A stretch of 64,000 nt of DNA from positions 1,922,001 to 1,986,000 of the forward strand of contig QYRS01000011.1 of the NCBI GenBank assembly GCA_006503535.1, written 5' to 3'. Positions 20,029-29,884 of this stretch are shown in pieces. The notes beneath the pieces are model-generated. The model saw only the letters and a list, made by a program, of their open reading frames with translations, did not search any database and was not told the DNA's origin. This DNA is from Arthrinium phaeospermum (Eukaryota; Ascomycota; Sordariomycetes; Amphisphaeriales; Apiosporaceae). A program made the position numbers and the translations under genes. Position 1 is the stretch's first letter, and every line of letters begins with the position of its first letter.

Positions 20029-20734
20029 CTACTCTCTGTGGTCGCTGTGCGTGTGCAAGGGATCCCGCGGCTGCTCGCCGGATGGGTACCCTTCTTGCCC
20101 CAGCAACTCTGCCCCCAAGTAATGCCCCGGCTGTGGCCCCTGCAACTGTGCCGCACTGTAATCGCTCTTGCAGTCGAGCACGAGTTCGGCCTGGAATCCA
20201 TCCGCATTCGTATTCGGGCAGTAATACCTGATTCCCTTGTAGGCGGCAGGCTCACACTGGCCATGCTCTTGGTTTTCCATATCGTATATCTTCCAGTCTC
20301 TAGCCTCCCAGATAGCTGTGGGAGTTGCAAAGAAACGAGACGGGTCAGTCATCAGACGCCTCGCCTCAACGGGGCACACAGAAACCTACCAAAACGGAAG
20401 CGTCCGGTGTGGAGCTCCAAGCCATAGGGGTTGCCGGTGAAAGGCCCACCCCAGGGACGGACGCCTACATTATTGTCTATGTCGTTCGTCCACCAAGGCC
20501 AAAGCGTGGCATTGTTTACTTGCTCGCAGGTGGGGCTCTCACTCTAAATTCGTCCAAAACCGATCGTCAGCTCAGTACAGAAGGGATGGGGAAAAGCGGG
20601 AAGTCTCGGCAACGACTTGCATCCAGAAACGTGAAGGAGTTGTAGTATCTGTATGTAGGCTCCAAGAAGACCTTGAAGTCGGCAAGAGCACCCGAGGCAA
20701 GCGCCAACGGAAGGAAGACTTGTCGCAACTGCAT
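20029..20734 (-). CDS. Small secreted protein, 184 aa, four conserved-looking cysteines
   Basis: The ATG at 20734 starts a signal peptide (MQLRQVFLPLALASGALA). Three exons fit in phase: 20621-20734, 20390-20543 and 20029-20315. Intron 1 (20544-20620) must use a GC-AG pair with the classical GCAAGT donor and a CTGAC branch. Intron 2 (20316-20389) is GTAGGT...CACAG. The mature protein has SPTCEQVNNATLWPWWTNDI, an aromatic core, then EHGQC, RYYC and VLDC, giving four cysteines able to form two disulfides. The last 45 residues are Gly/Gln/His-rich. It could be a secreted effector or surface protein; no family is recognised. The in-phase exon fit and signal peptide make it a credible gene. Confidence 0.65.
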
Positions 20735-21464
20735 GGTGTGTCAAAAGAGGAGTTATGCTGGCGCGTTCTGGCGGATCTCCAAAGTGGGATCGGGCTTGGT
20801 GGAATTGGGTGGCTGAATAGCTGGGTGACGGATGGGGGAGAGGACTACGAGGGAGGAAGCGAGGGCAGCCTTTAATACGCAGGTCGGTAAAACAACCAGC
20901 AGCGACCGGAAAAGGACCGGAGAGGGGATTGATTCCGCAGTCACCAGATGCCGTCATTAAGCTTTTGTCGATATACGGGAGTTATATCGAGTACAATATT
21001 TTTTGAAGCTAACTTGCTCTCTTATCTTACTGGCCCGACTCGCACGCAACCTACCATGGGCGCGCAAGATAAAACAGTGAACGACGAGCAAACACAATAC
21101 GACAAGCGTTTGCTAGTCTTTTCCCCTCCTCCAGCACCGCTGAGAGATTTTGAAAGCCCGACTGCTTACAGTACCTTTGGCGTTGCCGTTTCTAGTGTCA
21201 GCCTCTCCATCGACTACCGCGGGATATCGCGCTATATAGCAGCCTGATATTAGGATGAAGAACCATAAATAGAAAAGGGAAAGAAAGAAAGAGGCATTTG
21301 CTCGCCGCCCATGGGTTCTCAGGGATTCGAGATGAGGCATCTAAGGCACTGGCACTGCGATTGAAGGGTTTTCAGGTCATTAATATACTCTCAGTGCTAG
21401 CGCTTCCACGGATCGCTCAAGCATCGACAGGGGACAGATAGTATCGGTTTGTCCCTCTAGAAGT

Positions 21465-22255
21465 ATGCTTGAAGCTCATCCCGAGAACCACGCTCATTTC
21501 CTCTTCTTATTCAACATCAACAACCTTAACCTCCCCTTACGCAGCTACGCCCGAGCAGGAGGATCCAGATCTTGCACCATACCTGGGAGATATTCTTAAG
21601 ACTATGACCCGCCCTGAGATACTGTTCTGCACGGTGCCAATTTGCCCCCTCACCCCATAATGTAGTCACAACCATGACCCAGTCACCCAGGCGTCTCCTT
21701 TGCTATCTTCAGGAAAAGACAACGAAGCTTATACCATCCCAGGCTGCCTATCCACGAGCTGATATTCGGCCTGGAGTCAGCTTGCACCAATGGCTGCAGA
21801 CTGTGCAGTGAATACGACCGTCACTGCACCCCGGTAAGCTTTTATGACCGTTTCCTCTGAGCATGTGTAGTCGGCTCAGCTTATCCGCAACAGTAAGTAG
21901 TGTCCTTCCTTCCTTTGCCTCCAGGGCGAAACGATGAGGTCAGAAACCGTTTGAGCTTGAGCTGGCAATTCTGCCCCATCCATCTAGCACAGGTGAACGA
22001 AGCCTGCACCAGAATGGGCACCGAGGACATTTGGTTTGGTGACTGCGAATACTGGACTGACGGCATTAGCGGCAAGTTCAAAGGAGGTACATACTCAAAT
22101 CTCTTACATGCATGCTCAATGAACATACTAACGACGTAATTATAGAGTGCTGGAATCGAGACGGAAGCCTGGGCTGCTGGAGAGAGTACTGTCTCAGCAC
22201 TTTCCCACTACAGAGGATGGACGTCGACGGGCGTGAACAGAATCTGGTAGTATAG
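21465..22255 (+). pseudogene. Decayed or mis-framed cysteine-rich small-protein gene
   Basis: Coding-like pieces on the plus strand have clustered cysteines. Piece A (to 21833) reads FGLESACTNGCRLCSEYDRH. Piece B (21925-22086) reads SWQFCPIHLAQVNEACTRMG and IWFGDCEYW. Piece C (22146-22255) reads ECWNRDGSLGCWREYCLSTF and ends at TAG 22255. The intron between B and C (22087-22145, GTACAT, CTAAC, TAG) is perfect and in phase. The obvious intron between A and B (21834-21924, GTAAGC...CCAG) leaves the frames one base apart. The signal-peptide-like start (LKLIPRTTLISSS) has TTG instead of ATG at 21469. The gene is probably recently decayed. Function unknown. Confidence 0.4.
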
Positions 22256-22929
22256 GCAACCCGGGGGCTGGTGGTGGCAGATCAAATCATATAACTTCTC
22301 TTCGTATATTGGAGACATTGTCACTCGGGAGTCATCTTCCTATGGAAGGAGAGCTGGTAAAAGAATCAACAGATAAGGAGGATAGCCAAGCTGGGATCTC
22401 ACCAATTCTTATAACGAGTGGCTAGTTGTTGAGACTAGCAATACGAACGCCGGTCGCAGGGATGCTATACCGATAAACATGAGTGCTAACTTCCATGAGA
22501 GGGAGCCTGCGTGGGATGGAGATATGTCAATGTCCCCTTGAGCGCTGGAAGCAGTAATAAGAGTGGAGATTCTTTTTTTATCCAATTGGAGAGTGTGCAT
22601 AGCACGTGAAGCATCAGTAAGTATTGTAGCTCTGTGATACCGGTGTGCGGCCATCCAAAATCCGTACCCAGATCTACTACTGTATTTCGCGCTCAAGGTG
22701 ACAGCGATGGGGACCACGTGATCTGACACAACAAGCCAGCTTTGTTGCACCAATAGCATCAAGCTATCCAACTCTCTGCATTTGTTTTACTTGGCCTCAT
22801 TTGAACCGGACGAACCCCTCTCTGCACTGTCAGCAACCAGTGCGCATTCGAATGAGAGAAGATCCTCAGTAGTACGAACTCGGCGAGAGGCAACATCCAT
22901 TCTGTGGTCTCATCCCTCACTAATAGAAA

Positions 22930-25026
22930 ATGTTCAATTCACTACAGGGCTCGAGCAACAGCAACTACAGAAGGGTCGAAACGCCGACTCCCAGATCGAG
23001 CCGTGTTCAGAGCAGGTACAAGGGCAAGGCTTCAGGCAGTAGACCATCAGCAACTGCCACGATCGAGAATCCGTATACAACTCACCCCCCTTCAAAAGCA
23101 TCATCAACGTCGACAGTTATCGGACACGGTCACAACACTCTACATATTCCGCGCTTCAGCCTGGATGGCTCTCACTCTCAAAGTCAGAGCGGTGTTGCCT
23201 TGCCTATAAAGGCCAGCAGCCATGGCATTTTTGAGAGTTTGAACGGGAACGAAATACGACTTGTCCGACTTCTTCCGGAATACATGTCGATGATCCAGTG
23301 CGAGATAATTCACACATCGCTCGAAGCCCCGCCACCCTACACAGCGATTTCGTATACGTGGGGTGATGCTGATGATACAGTTGACATACGAGTCAATGGC
23401 TCCTGGATGAAAGTAACGGCAAGTCTGCACGGTGCGCTCGAAGCACTTCGACAGTCCGACGACCCGCTGCTGATCTGGGCGGATGCAATCTGCATAAACC
23501 AGAGTAATAAGGCAGAGCTGTCGTCACAAGTGCAACTGATGCGGCAAATCTATCGCCAAGCGGAGTCGGTCATGGCCTGGCTTGGCCCGGAGTCGCATGG
23601 TAGCAACGAGGCAGTTGATGCTATTCATGCTCTCTCCCAAGTGCCGGAAGAGGAAGTAGACGGCTGGATACAACTAGAGTCTCATGAGTCCGACTTTGAC
23701 GCCCTGGTGCACCTTTTCGAGAGAGACTATTGGAGTAGGGTGTGGGTGGTCCAGGAGATTTTGAATGCAAAGGACGTCACTGTTCGTTGCGGTGCCAAGA
23801 GCGTCCGGTGGCCGTTGTTGCTGGAGTTGGTGGCAATGCTGGATCGACACGAACCCCAGCTGAGAGCCTGTTTTCCGTCAAACAAGAAAACCTCTCGTAC
23901 GCGTCAGTCGTACCCGCACATTCTGATATCGGGTGGTCCTGCCAGCATCGATATTATGGATATGCTAGCAGGAAAGGGGGCCGAGTTATTTCTCGACGTA
24001 CTGAGGATATGCCGTACGAAGCACACCTCGCAGCCAAGAGATAAAGTCTTCGGAGTCATGGGAATTCTACCGGATGTACAGTCGCATCTCTTCCCGGACT
24101 ACAATGTCTCGCTTCGACAGATATACACGGATGTGGTGGATTTCCTGCTTCACAGAACGAAGCGATTAGACATCATCTGCGAATCAGTTCACTTTCCTCT
24201 CCATTCCAGCTCGACGGTTTTGCCGACGTGGGTGCCAGATTGGTCATACGTCCAACATATGGCTGGGTTGGGACGCTCATACCAATTCTCGGCTTCAGGC
24301 GACACGAATGCCATCTTCCGTTTTGTGGATACCCGACAAAGAACCAAGCTCAGGATAGAGGCGGTCCGCCTCGGGACTGTCAGCATTCGTGGGATCGCGG
24401 TTGGAACTTACTGTGGTCTGGATGACTCTCTCATGGCGTTCCTCCATTGGCGTTCCAAGATGCTGGCTTGGTTCCCCCAAAGCGCCACCAAGGGCAAGGG
24501 CAAGGGCGACCTGACCGAAGAAGATGATGCATTCTGTCGCACAATATCATTGGGCCAACGAGCTGCAGTCTGGGAAGACTCAGACAGCCACCAACAATTT
24601 GAATACTGGACTGATGTGTGCTATCATGTATTCGCGATGCTGATCACAGAACGCTTGCCATCGATTTACTTGGACTACAAGTTGCAATCGCATCTGAAGA
24701 ACGCCAACAAGGAAGTCGGGGAAGTTCTTGAAACCCGGAGTGCAAGGTCAATTCTGCAAGAACGTTGTGAATCACGCATGATGGGACGCTGCTTCTTCAT
24801 CACCGACGACGGGCAAATGGGGATGGGGACCGGATTTCTTGAAGTCAACGACATCATTTGTGTGCCGCTCGGATGCTGCACACCTGTCATTCTACGGCGA
24901 GATGGAGAAGTTAACGAATACAGGTTCGTCGGGGATTGCTACGTGGATGGATACATGGATGGAGAAGCAATAGAGGCGTCCAACAAAGGTCGGGGCAAAA
25001 AGCCGGAGCCGTTCGTGCTGAGGTGA
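22930..25026 (+). CDS. HET-domain (heterokaryon incompatibility) protein, 698 aa
   Basis: A single exon starts at the first in-frame ATG (22930). Residues 1-75 are Ser/Thr/Pro-rich and low complexity. The HET domain begins near residue 95 (IRLVRLLP) and shows YTAISYTWGD, then ASLHGALEALR, LLIWADAICINQSN, the QVQLMRQIYRQAESVMAWLG core, and further on ERDYWSRVWVVQEI. A DKVFGVMGIL segment and a cysteine-containing C-terminal region (GRCFFITDDGQMGMG) complete the usual HET architecture. No NACHT, ankyrin or WD repeats are attached. HET proteins control allorecognition cell death when hyphae of unlike genotype fuse. That role is inferred from the family and no partner gene is obvious nearby. Confidence 0.93.
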   Translation: MFNSLQGSSNSNYRRVETPTPRSSRVQSRYKGKASGSRPSATATIENPYTTHPPSKASSTSTVIGHGHNTLHIPRFSLDGSHSQSQSGVALPIKASSHGIFESLNGNEIRLVRLLPEYMSMIQCEIIHTSLEAPPPYTAISYTWGDADDTVDIRVNGSWMKVTASLHGALEALRQSDDPLLIWADAICINQSNKAELSSQVQLMRQIYRQAESVMAWLGPESHGSNEAVDAIHALSQVPEEEVDGWIQLESHESDFDALVHLFERDYWSRVWVVQEILNAKDVTVRCGAKSVRWPLLLELVAMLDRHEPQLRACFPSNKKTSRTRQSYPHILISGGPASIDIMDMLAGKGAELFLDVLRICRTKHTSQPRDKVFGVMGILPDVQSHLFPDYNVSLRQIYTDVVDFLLHRTKRLDIICESVHFPLHSSSTVLPTWVPDWSYVQHMAGLGRSYQFSASGDTNAIFRFVDTRQRTKLRIEAVRLGTVSIRGIAVGTYCGLDDSLMAFLHWRSKMLAWFPQSATKGKGKGDLTEEDDAFCRTISLGQRAAVWEDSDSHQQFEYWTDVCYHVFAMLITERLPSIYLDYKLQSHLKNANKEVGEVLETRSARSILQERCESRMMGRCFFITDDGQMGMGTGFLEVNDIICVPLGCCTPVILRRDGEVNEYRFVGDCYVDGYMDGEAIEASNKGRGKKPEPFVLR

Positions 25027-25601
25027 ATTGAGATGCGGTCATTCATCCCTTGGCATTCTATGTAAGATGCGTGCATTGGAAAAGAAGGTAGGTCAACCTG
25101 AAACTGGAACTATGGGAGAGTGCACAGAAATGAGCGGTATGAGTGTTGGCATCTTCAGCTTCTCTTTACTAGAGCGACGTTTATCTCTTCCAGTCATTGT
25201 CGCATGTGGCATGTCGTCCATCAGGTTTACAGGCGTCCTGATACCTCACCTAGCAATTGCATTGATCAATTGGAATGGCATGTTGCCCAGTGTCGCCCCA
25301 CTAGTTTATGGACAGGCACGTTTTGGGGCACCTGCCGGTTGACAGCGCCAGCTGTGTGGCCAGACAGCGCTTATCTTATCCGATCTTATCGCACGTGCGG
25401 CGCTCGAATTTGTGTTAGTAGGGTTGCGCATTCCACACACCCCAAGGCCGAAAAGACAAAAAATTACAGCGGACAAGCTGCCCTCACTCTAGTCCCGAAA
25501 TTCCCCAACATCGTGACAATTTTCCATCTCCGACCGATTGTCCAATTCACGACACGACCGACACCACCACTTAGTACCGAGTCGCATATTAACCCGCAGC
25601 A

Positions 25602-27024
25602 ATGGCCAAGCTCTCGTAAGTCCTGCTTTTTCTGCCCGGCTGCCTGTCCCGTGCGAAGCGTCCTGTCCAAATCGAAGAGCATCAACCGAGGGAGGAATTT
25701 TTTGAAGATGTGGGAAATGGTGGGGTTTCGTCGGCAAGGAACGCGATCACGACAACGACACACTCGACAGTCGACATTCCTGGACGGGGCCATGAAGGAA
25801 ACGGCCGAGCGCTGAACGACACATACTTTGCGAGATGAACTTTTGTAGCATCCCGACAGGCTGTGACTGCGACAATTGATGCTTCGAATTGGACTCGACA
25901 CTTCGCACAGGACTTCCGGCGAATTTTGCGCAAAGAAACAGACAAGCTAACAATGTTTCTCTAGCCGTGGTGCCCCTGGTGGCAAGCTTAGTTCGTCTCC
26001 CCTCATCCTGTTGTCCTTGGTAGTATTTGAGGAGGTCCTGTGAATCTGCTGTCCCTGCCACACCCTCTCTGCTGGGAGATTACGTTCCGAACGCCGTTTA
26101 TTATCCGCCATGAGTCGAAATACGAATTCGGTTTGCCAGCGCCCGGTCCCATGCCGGGATACTGTCGATGAACGCTCGCCCATACACCACGAAATACAAG
26201 CACGGAAAACACCTGGACGTGTTCTACGATGACCTTGCGAGACCTCGGTGCCGAGAACCTGTCAACCGCTGCGGCAATGATTTGAATAATGGTTGCTCCC
26301 CCACAGAGTACACCATGCCATTTCTTGTTGCGAGTTACCATATGGTGCACCACAATGTTGAATTCTTGGCACTGGTGCCGATGTTGCGATCCGCCTTGAG
26401 AGGTACCAGCGACCAGGTTTCTGGGTTCTCGAAGATATTCTCGACCCACCGCCGAATGTCAACCGCACGGGCGTTTATTTCGGCACGGAGCAGCAGAGCA
26501 GCAGCAGATTCACCAGGACCCTTCAAATCTCAAGGATGAAGCACCGATCCACTTATCCTTACTAACCTGATTTACGTACAGAGATGACCCTCGGTCTTCC
26601 CGTCGGTGCCATCATGAACTGCGCCGACAACTCCGGTGCCCGCAACCTGTACATCATCTCAGTCAAGGGTATCGGTGCCCGCCTGAACCGCCTGCCCGCC
26701 GGTGGTGTCGGTGACATGGTCATGGCCACCGTCAAGAAGGGAAAGCCTGAGCTCCGCAAGAAGGTCCACCCCGCCGTTATCGTCCGCCAGTCCAAGCCTT
26801 GGAAGCGATTCGACGGTGTTTTCCTGTACTTCGAGGACAACGCTGGTGTCATCGTCAACCCCAAGGGTGAGATGAAGGGTTCCGCCATCACTGGACCCGT
26901 TGGTAAGGAGGCTGCTGAGCTGTGGCCCGTAAGTTGCACCCCGTTCTGCTCTGACACGTTCGAACCGCCTTGACTAACACGACCATCACAGCGTATTGCC
27001 AGCAACTCCGGTGTCGTCATGTAA
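25602..27024 (+). CDS. rpl23: Large-subunit ribosomal protein uL14 (eukaryotic L23)
   Basis: Four exons (25602-25615, 25965-25990, 26582-26928, 26992-27024) join to 139 aa, the exact family length. The protein starts [20 protein letters not shown] and includes INCADN-type [39 protein letters not shown] and [11 protein letters not shown], and ends [10 protein letters not shown]. It binds the 60S subunit interface near helix 95 and the eL24 region. The first two exons are only 14 and 26 nt, separated by long introns (349 and 591 nt) for this genome. Intron 2 uses a GTTCGT donor and ends with CTAAC...ACAG. I saw no convincing C/D snoRNA in the introns. Confidence 0.97.
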
Positions 27025-28559
27025 AGAAAAATCGGTTACAGAAACGTAGCATTTGCGGACAAGCGTTGGGGAACAAACCTTCATGTCATACGAATTGGGA
27101 AACCCGAGTCACCGCCATCTCCACGAGATGGGCCAGCCACTTCTCTCCAGTTGTGCAGATGAAGGGCAGGGAGGGTTTAAAAGTGATGATCTGGCAGGCT
27201 TTGCATTTGGGCTCATGGCGTAAAGGAAAGACACATCATACCATACATGCCATCCTGAATCTAATAAGAAAAAAAGATTCAGTTCCGATTGATGACTTAT
27301 TTGATCCATCTACTGTTCCTCTTTCTCTGCACTGCTGAAAATTGCAATCTGACATCTGATTGGTTCAGCGTCAGATCGCTTGCTCAATGTAGACCCACTA
27401 TCTTCCAGGATCATGATGTCCAGATCCAGAACACTGAACACTGAACACCACCACTGGAAATGCCGATGGAGTAGACGTCAATGGCTTTGATTACCAGGCC
27501 TCTCGAATCCACGCACGTGTGGCAGGCCTTTTGCCATCAGTCTCTTCTGAGAATGCTGTTCCGGGGATGATGCGCGGAATGCCAGAACACCCCACCATCC
27601 TCGACTTCGTTTCTTAGAGTCCCCCTTCCCTGCTATATCCAACCCATAACCCACCAACTTACTCTTGACGTCGACCAACGATGAGCAGGGCAGGCGGTCA
27701 GATTTCAAGGCCGTCTTCGAGTTGCCATATCCCTGACTGTGTTACGTGGGTAGGATGGAGGGGTTTACAATACGGGCGAGCTCGGTTCGATCAGCATTGA
27801 TAGCATGTAAGTGGTGGTTTATGCCTGGGGTCCGGCGCTGGTGACGCGCTTTACGCAATTGAAAACAGAGATTTGGCGGCTTTGCTCCTCTTCTGTAATG
27901 ATTGTAAGGTAGATAGATATATTGTCGTGATACCAAAATCAAGGAAGAAACGATCGTCATTGGATGCGCCGGGTTTGGGCGTTTGGTCCACGACCTCGAA
28001 GAACTGAGTGTGAGCAAAAATTCATCAGTATAGTCATGTCTGGGATAGGATATATGCACCGAGTAGATGAGGCGCGACTGTCAAGAAGCGCATGGGCTCT
28101 TGGGTCTCCTGTGTGGATGTTGTAGTAGTGGCCTGGCCTTTGGCTGTGGTCGCTGGGCCTTGAGATGGCGGCCATAATTGGTAATCAGATCACACAACGT
28201 GGCTAGTAAGATTGGAAGTTCAGGGGATTGGATGTAATGAGATGCTACAGTTCTGAGAAGTCGGCGTTGTCGGAATGCATGTACTCTCCATGCCCAGCAT
28301 GCACACTTGGTTACTTACTGCCCATCCAGAAGTACGACGCGGCATCAGTACGTCTTCTATAGCCACACGATATTGACTCGGATGCCTCATATCATATATA
28401 CGGTCTTCATATCTAACACGGATTTCTCTTGGAAGCGAAATCTACATTCTTTCGGCCAGTCATCAATCCAGTTGGAATACTGCATATCGTAACCTGGGGG
28501 TTGGTTGGATAAGATTACGACTCCTAACGGCGCACCTGTCAATTGACGACGCTGGAACT
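27025..28559. other. Gene-poor region downstream of uL14
   Basis: No complete gene. On the minus strand near 27.86-28.17 kb there are protein-like pieces, for example FFEVVDQTPKPGASNDDRFF (about 27.9-28.0 kb), preceded by an intron-like GTGCAT...CTCAG gap. Near 28.42-28.5 kb is YSNWIDDWPKECRFRFQ. Frames do not join without stops. They may be decayed secreted-protein genes. Confidence 0.3.
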
Positions 28560-29097
28560 CTCAAATGATGGTTGAAGTACAGCGATGCGAGTATTCTCTA
28601 TGATAGTAGAGGTAAATCGTCGTGAGGCAATAGACTTCATACATGATTGCACCGTCTGGCTGTTTCTTGTGGCAGAATCCAGTGGCAGTGGCGTTTGGGG
28701 CGTGTTCCTGACATGCCATTAGCAACTTCGTGTGTCTACGTGTAATATGTATTTGATGGTTGAGGTTAATTGATCTCGTGCAGTGCTGGCAAGTAGAGGA
28801 CCTGCGAAGATGCCGGGACTTTGCGCTTGCAAGTAAGAACAGACTGACATGAAGATCCGTTACCACCGGTATCCGAAAGCTCGCTATTGGTGACCTGATC
28901 GTCGGGGCCTTGGTTCTCCCGGTTTCTTAAAAGCATCAGACTCTATGTACGAGAACAGTGGTACTAGCAGGCAGGCCATGATCTTCGTTCGTTGGGTCAT
29001 TCTTGTCTGAGATCTGGACGTCATTGTTGTTGAGAAGATCATCATCTTGGGACTGGAGACAGTACGCTCGCGAGCCTCGTATGTCAGAGGATGCCAT
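28558..29097 (-). other. Fragmentary coding potential, unidentified
   Basis: An ATG at 29097 opens MASSDIRGSRAYCLQSQDDD and continues 53 codons. A second frame begins MLLRNRENQGPDDQVTNSEL and carries two cysteines. An intron-like gap (GTCCTC...TCAG) then leads to a Cys-containing end (TATGFCHKKQPDGAIMYEVY). The pieces look like one hydrophilic protein, but two frame or stop problems prevent a clean model. Confidence 0.2.
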
Positions 29098-29884
29098 GTT
29101 TCCCCTAGTTCCCGAGAACGACAAAACACAGCAAGAAGCGGCTAATACCACAAGGTTCTAGGTTAGCTGGCAGTCGGCCAGCGGTAGGTCCGTTGGTTTT
29201 CCAGCGGTTATTCCGTTGCGCTAACCTAGCTTCGTCGTTGGAGGCGGTGACACAACGCCCCCAATACCAGCACCCCGAGCTATTCGATTGCCAACCGTAT
29301 ATCGCGGCAATGGGATTAATCCAATTCAATCACGATTACGGGCGTGGAGTTAAGTGTATTGCAGCCCGTTCAATCCCATGCGTCCAACGCGTGGGCGCAC
29401 AGTTGCTATTATCGATGAAACGCAATCCGAAGCTAAATCGCGGTGAAGCCGAGAAAACAGCACAAGACATTGAAGACGGCATTGAAGTTTAAACGTTCAT
29501 CAAGAAAATTCCAATTCTTGCGTATTATTACAAGTAACTCTAATACTAGTTTTTTCCATAACCTGGTCATGTAATAATTCCTTCGCTGTAGGTTGAGTCC
29601 AATGTGTGAATTCCAAATGCTGGCCAGATGTAAGGCAGTCGTCGGCACCTTTATGCAATATGTCCGCTGTTCCGCCTGCTCGCTTCCCCCAATGCCAATC
29701 CGTCTCAGCAAACCCCGATCCGGGGGGTTTTGCCATGGTGGTTGTTACAATTTCAAGATAAGTATCACGTATGTGCTAAAAAGTCAACGCAAGAGACGCT
29801 GCCGTCTCGCATCTCTCCTCATATAAGCCGTCATAAGCTGCACTGGCTTGGTACCAGCAGCGCCGCAGCCGAGCAATATGCCAA

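Noticed and set aside
25616..26581. C/D-box snoRNA in the uL14 introns
   Set aside because: No properly spaced TGATGA and CTGA boxes were found; the only clear CTGA in intron 2 overlaps the branch region.
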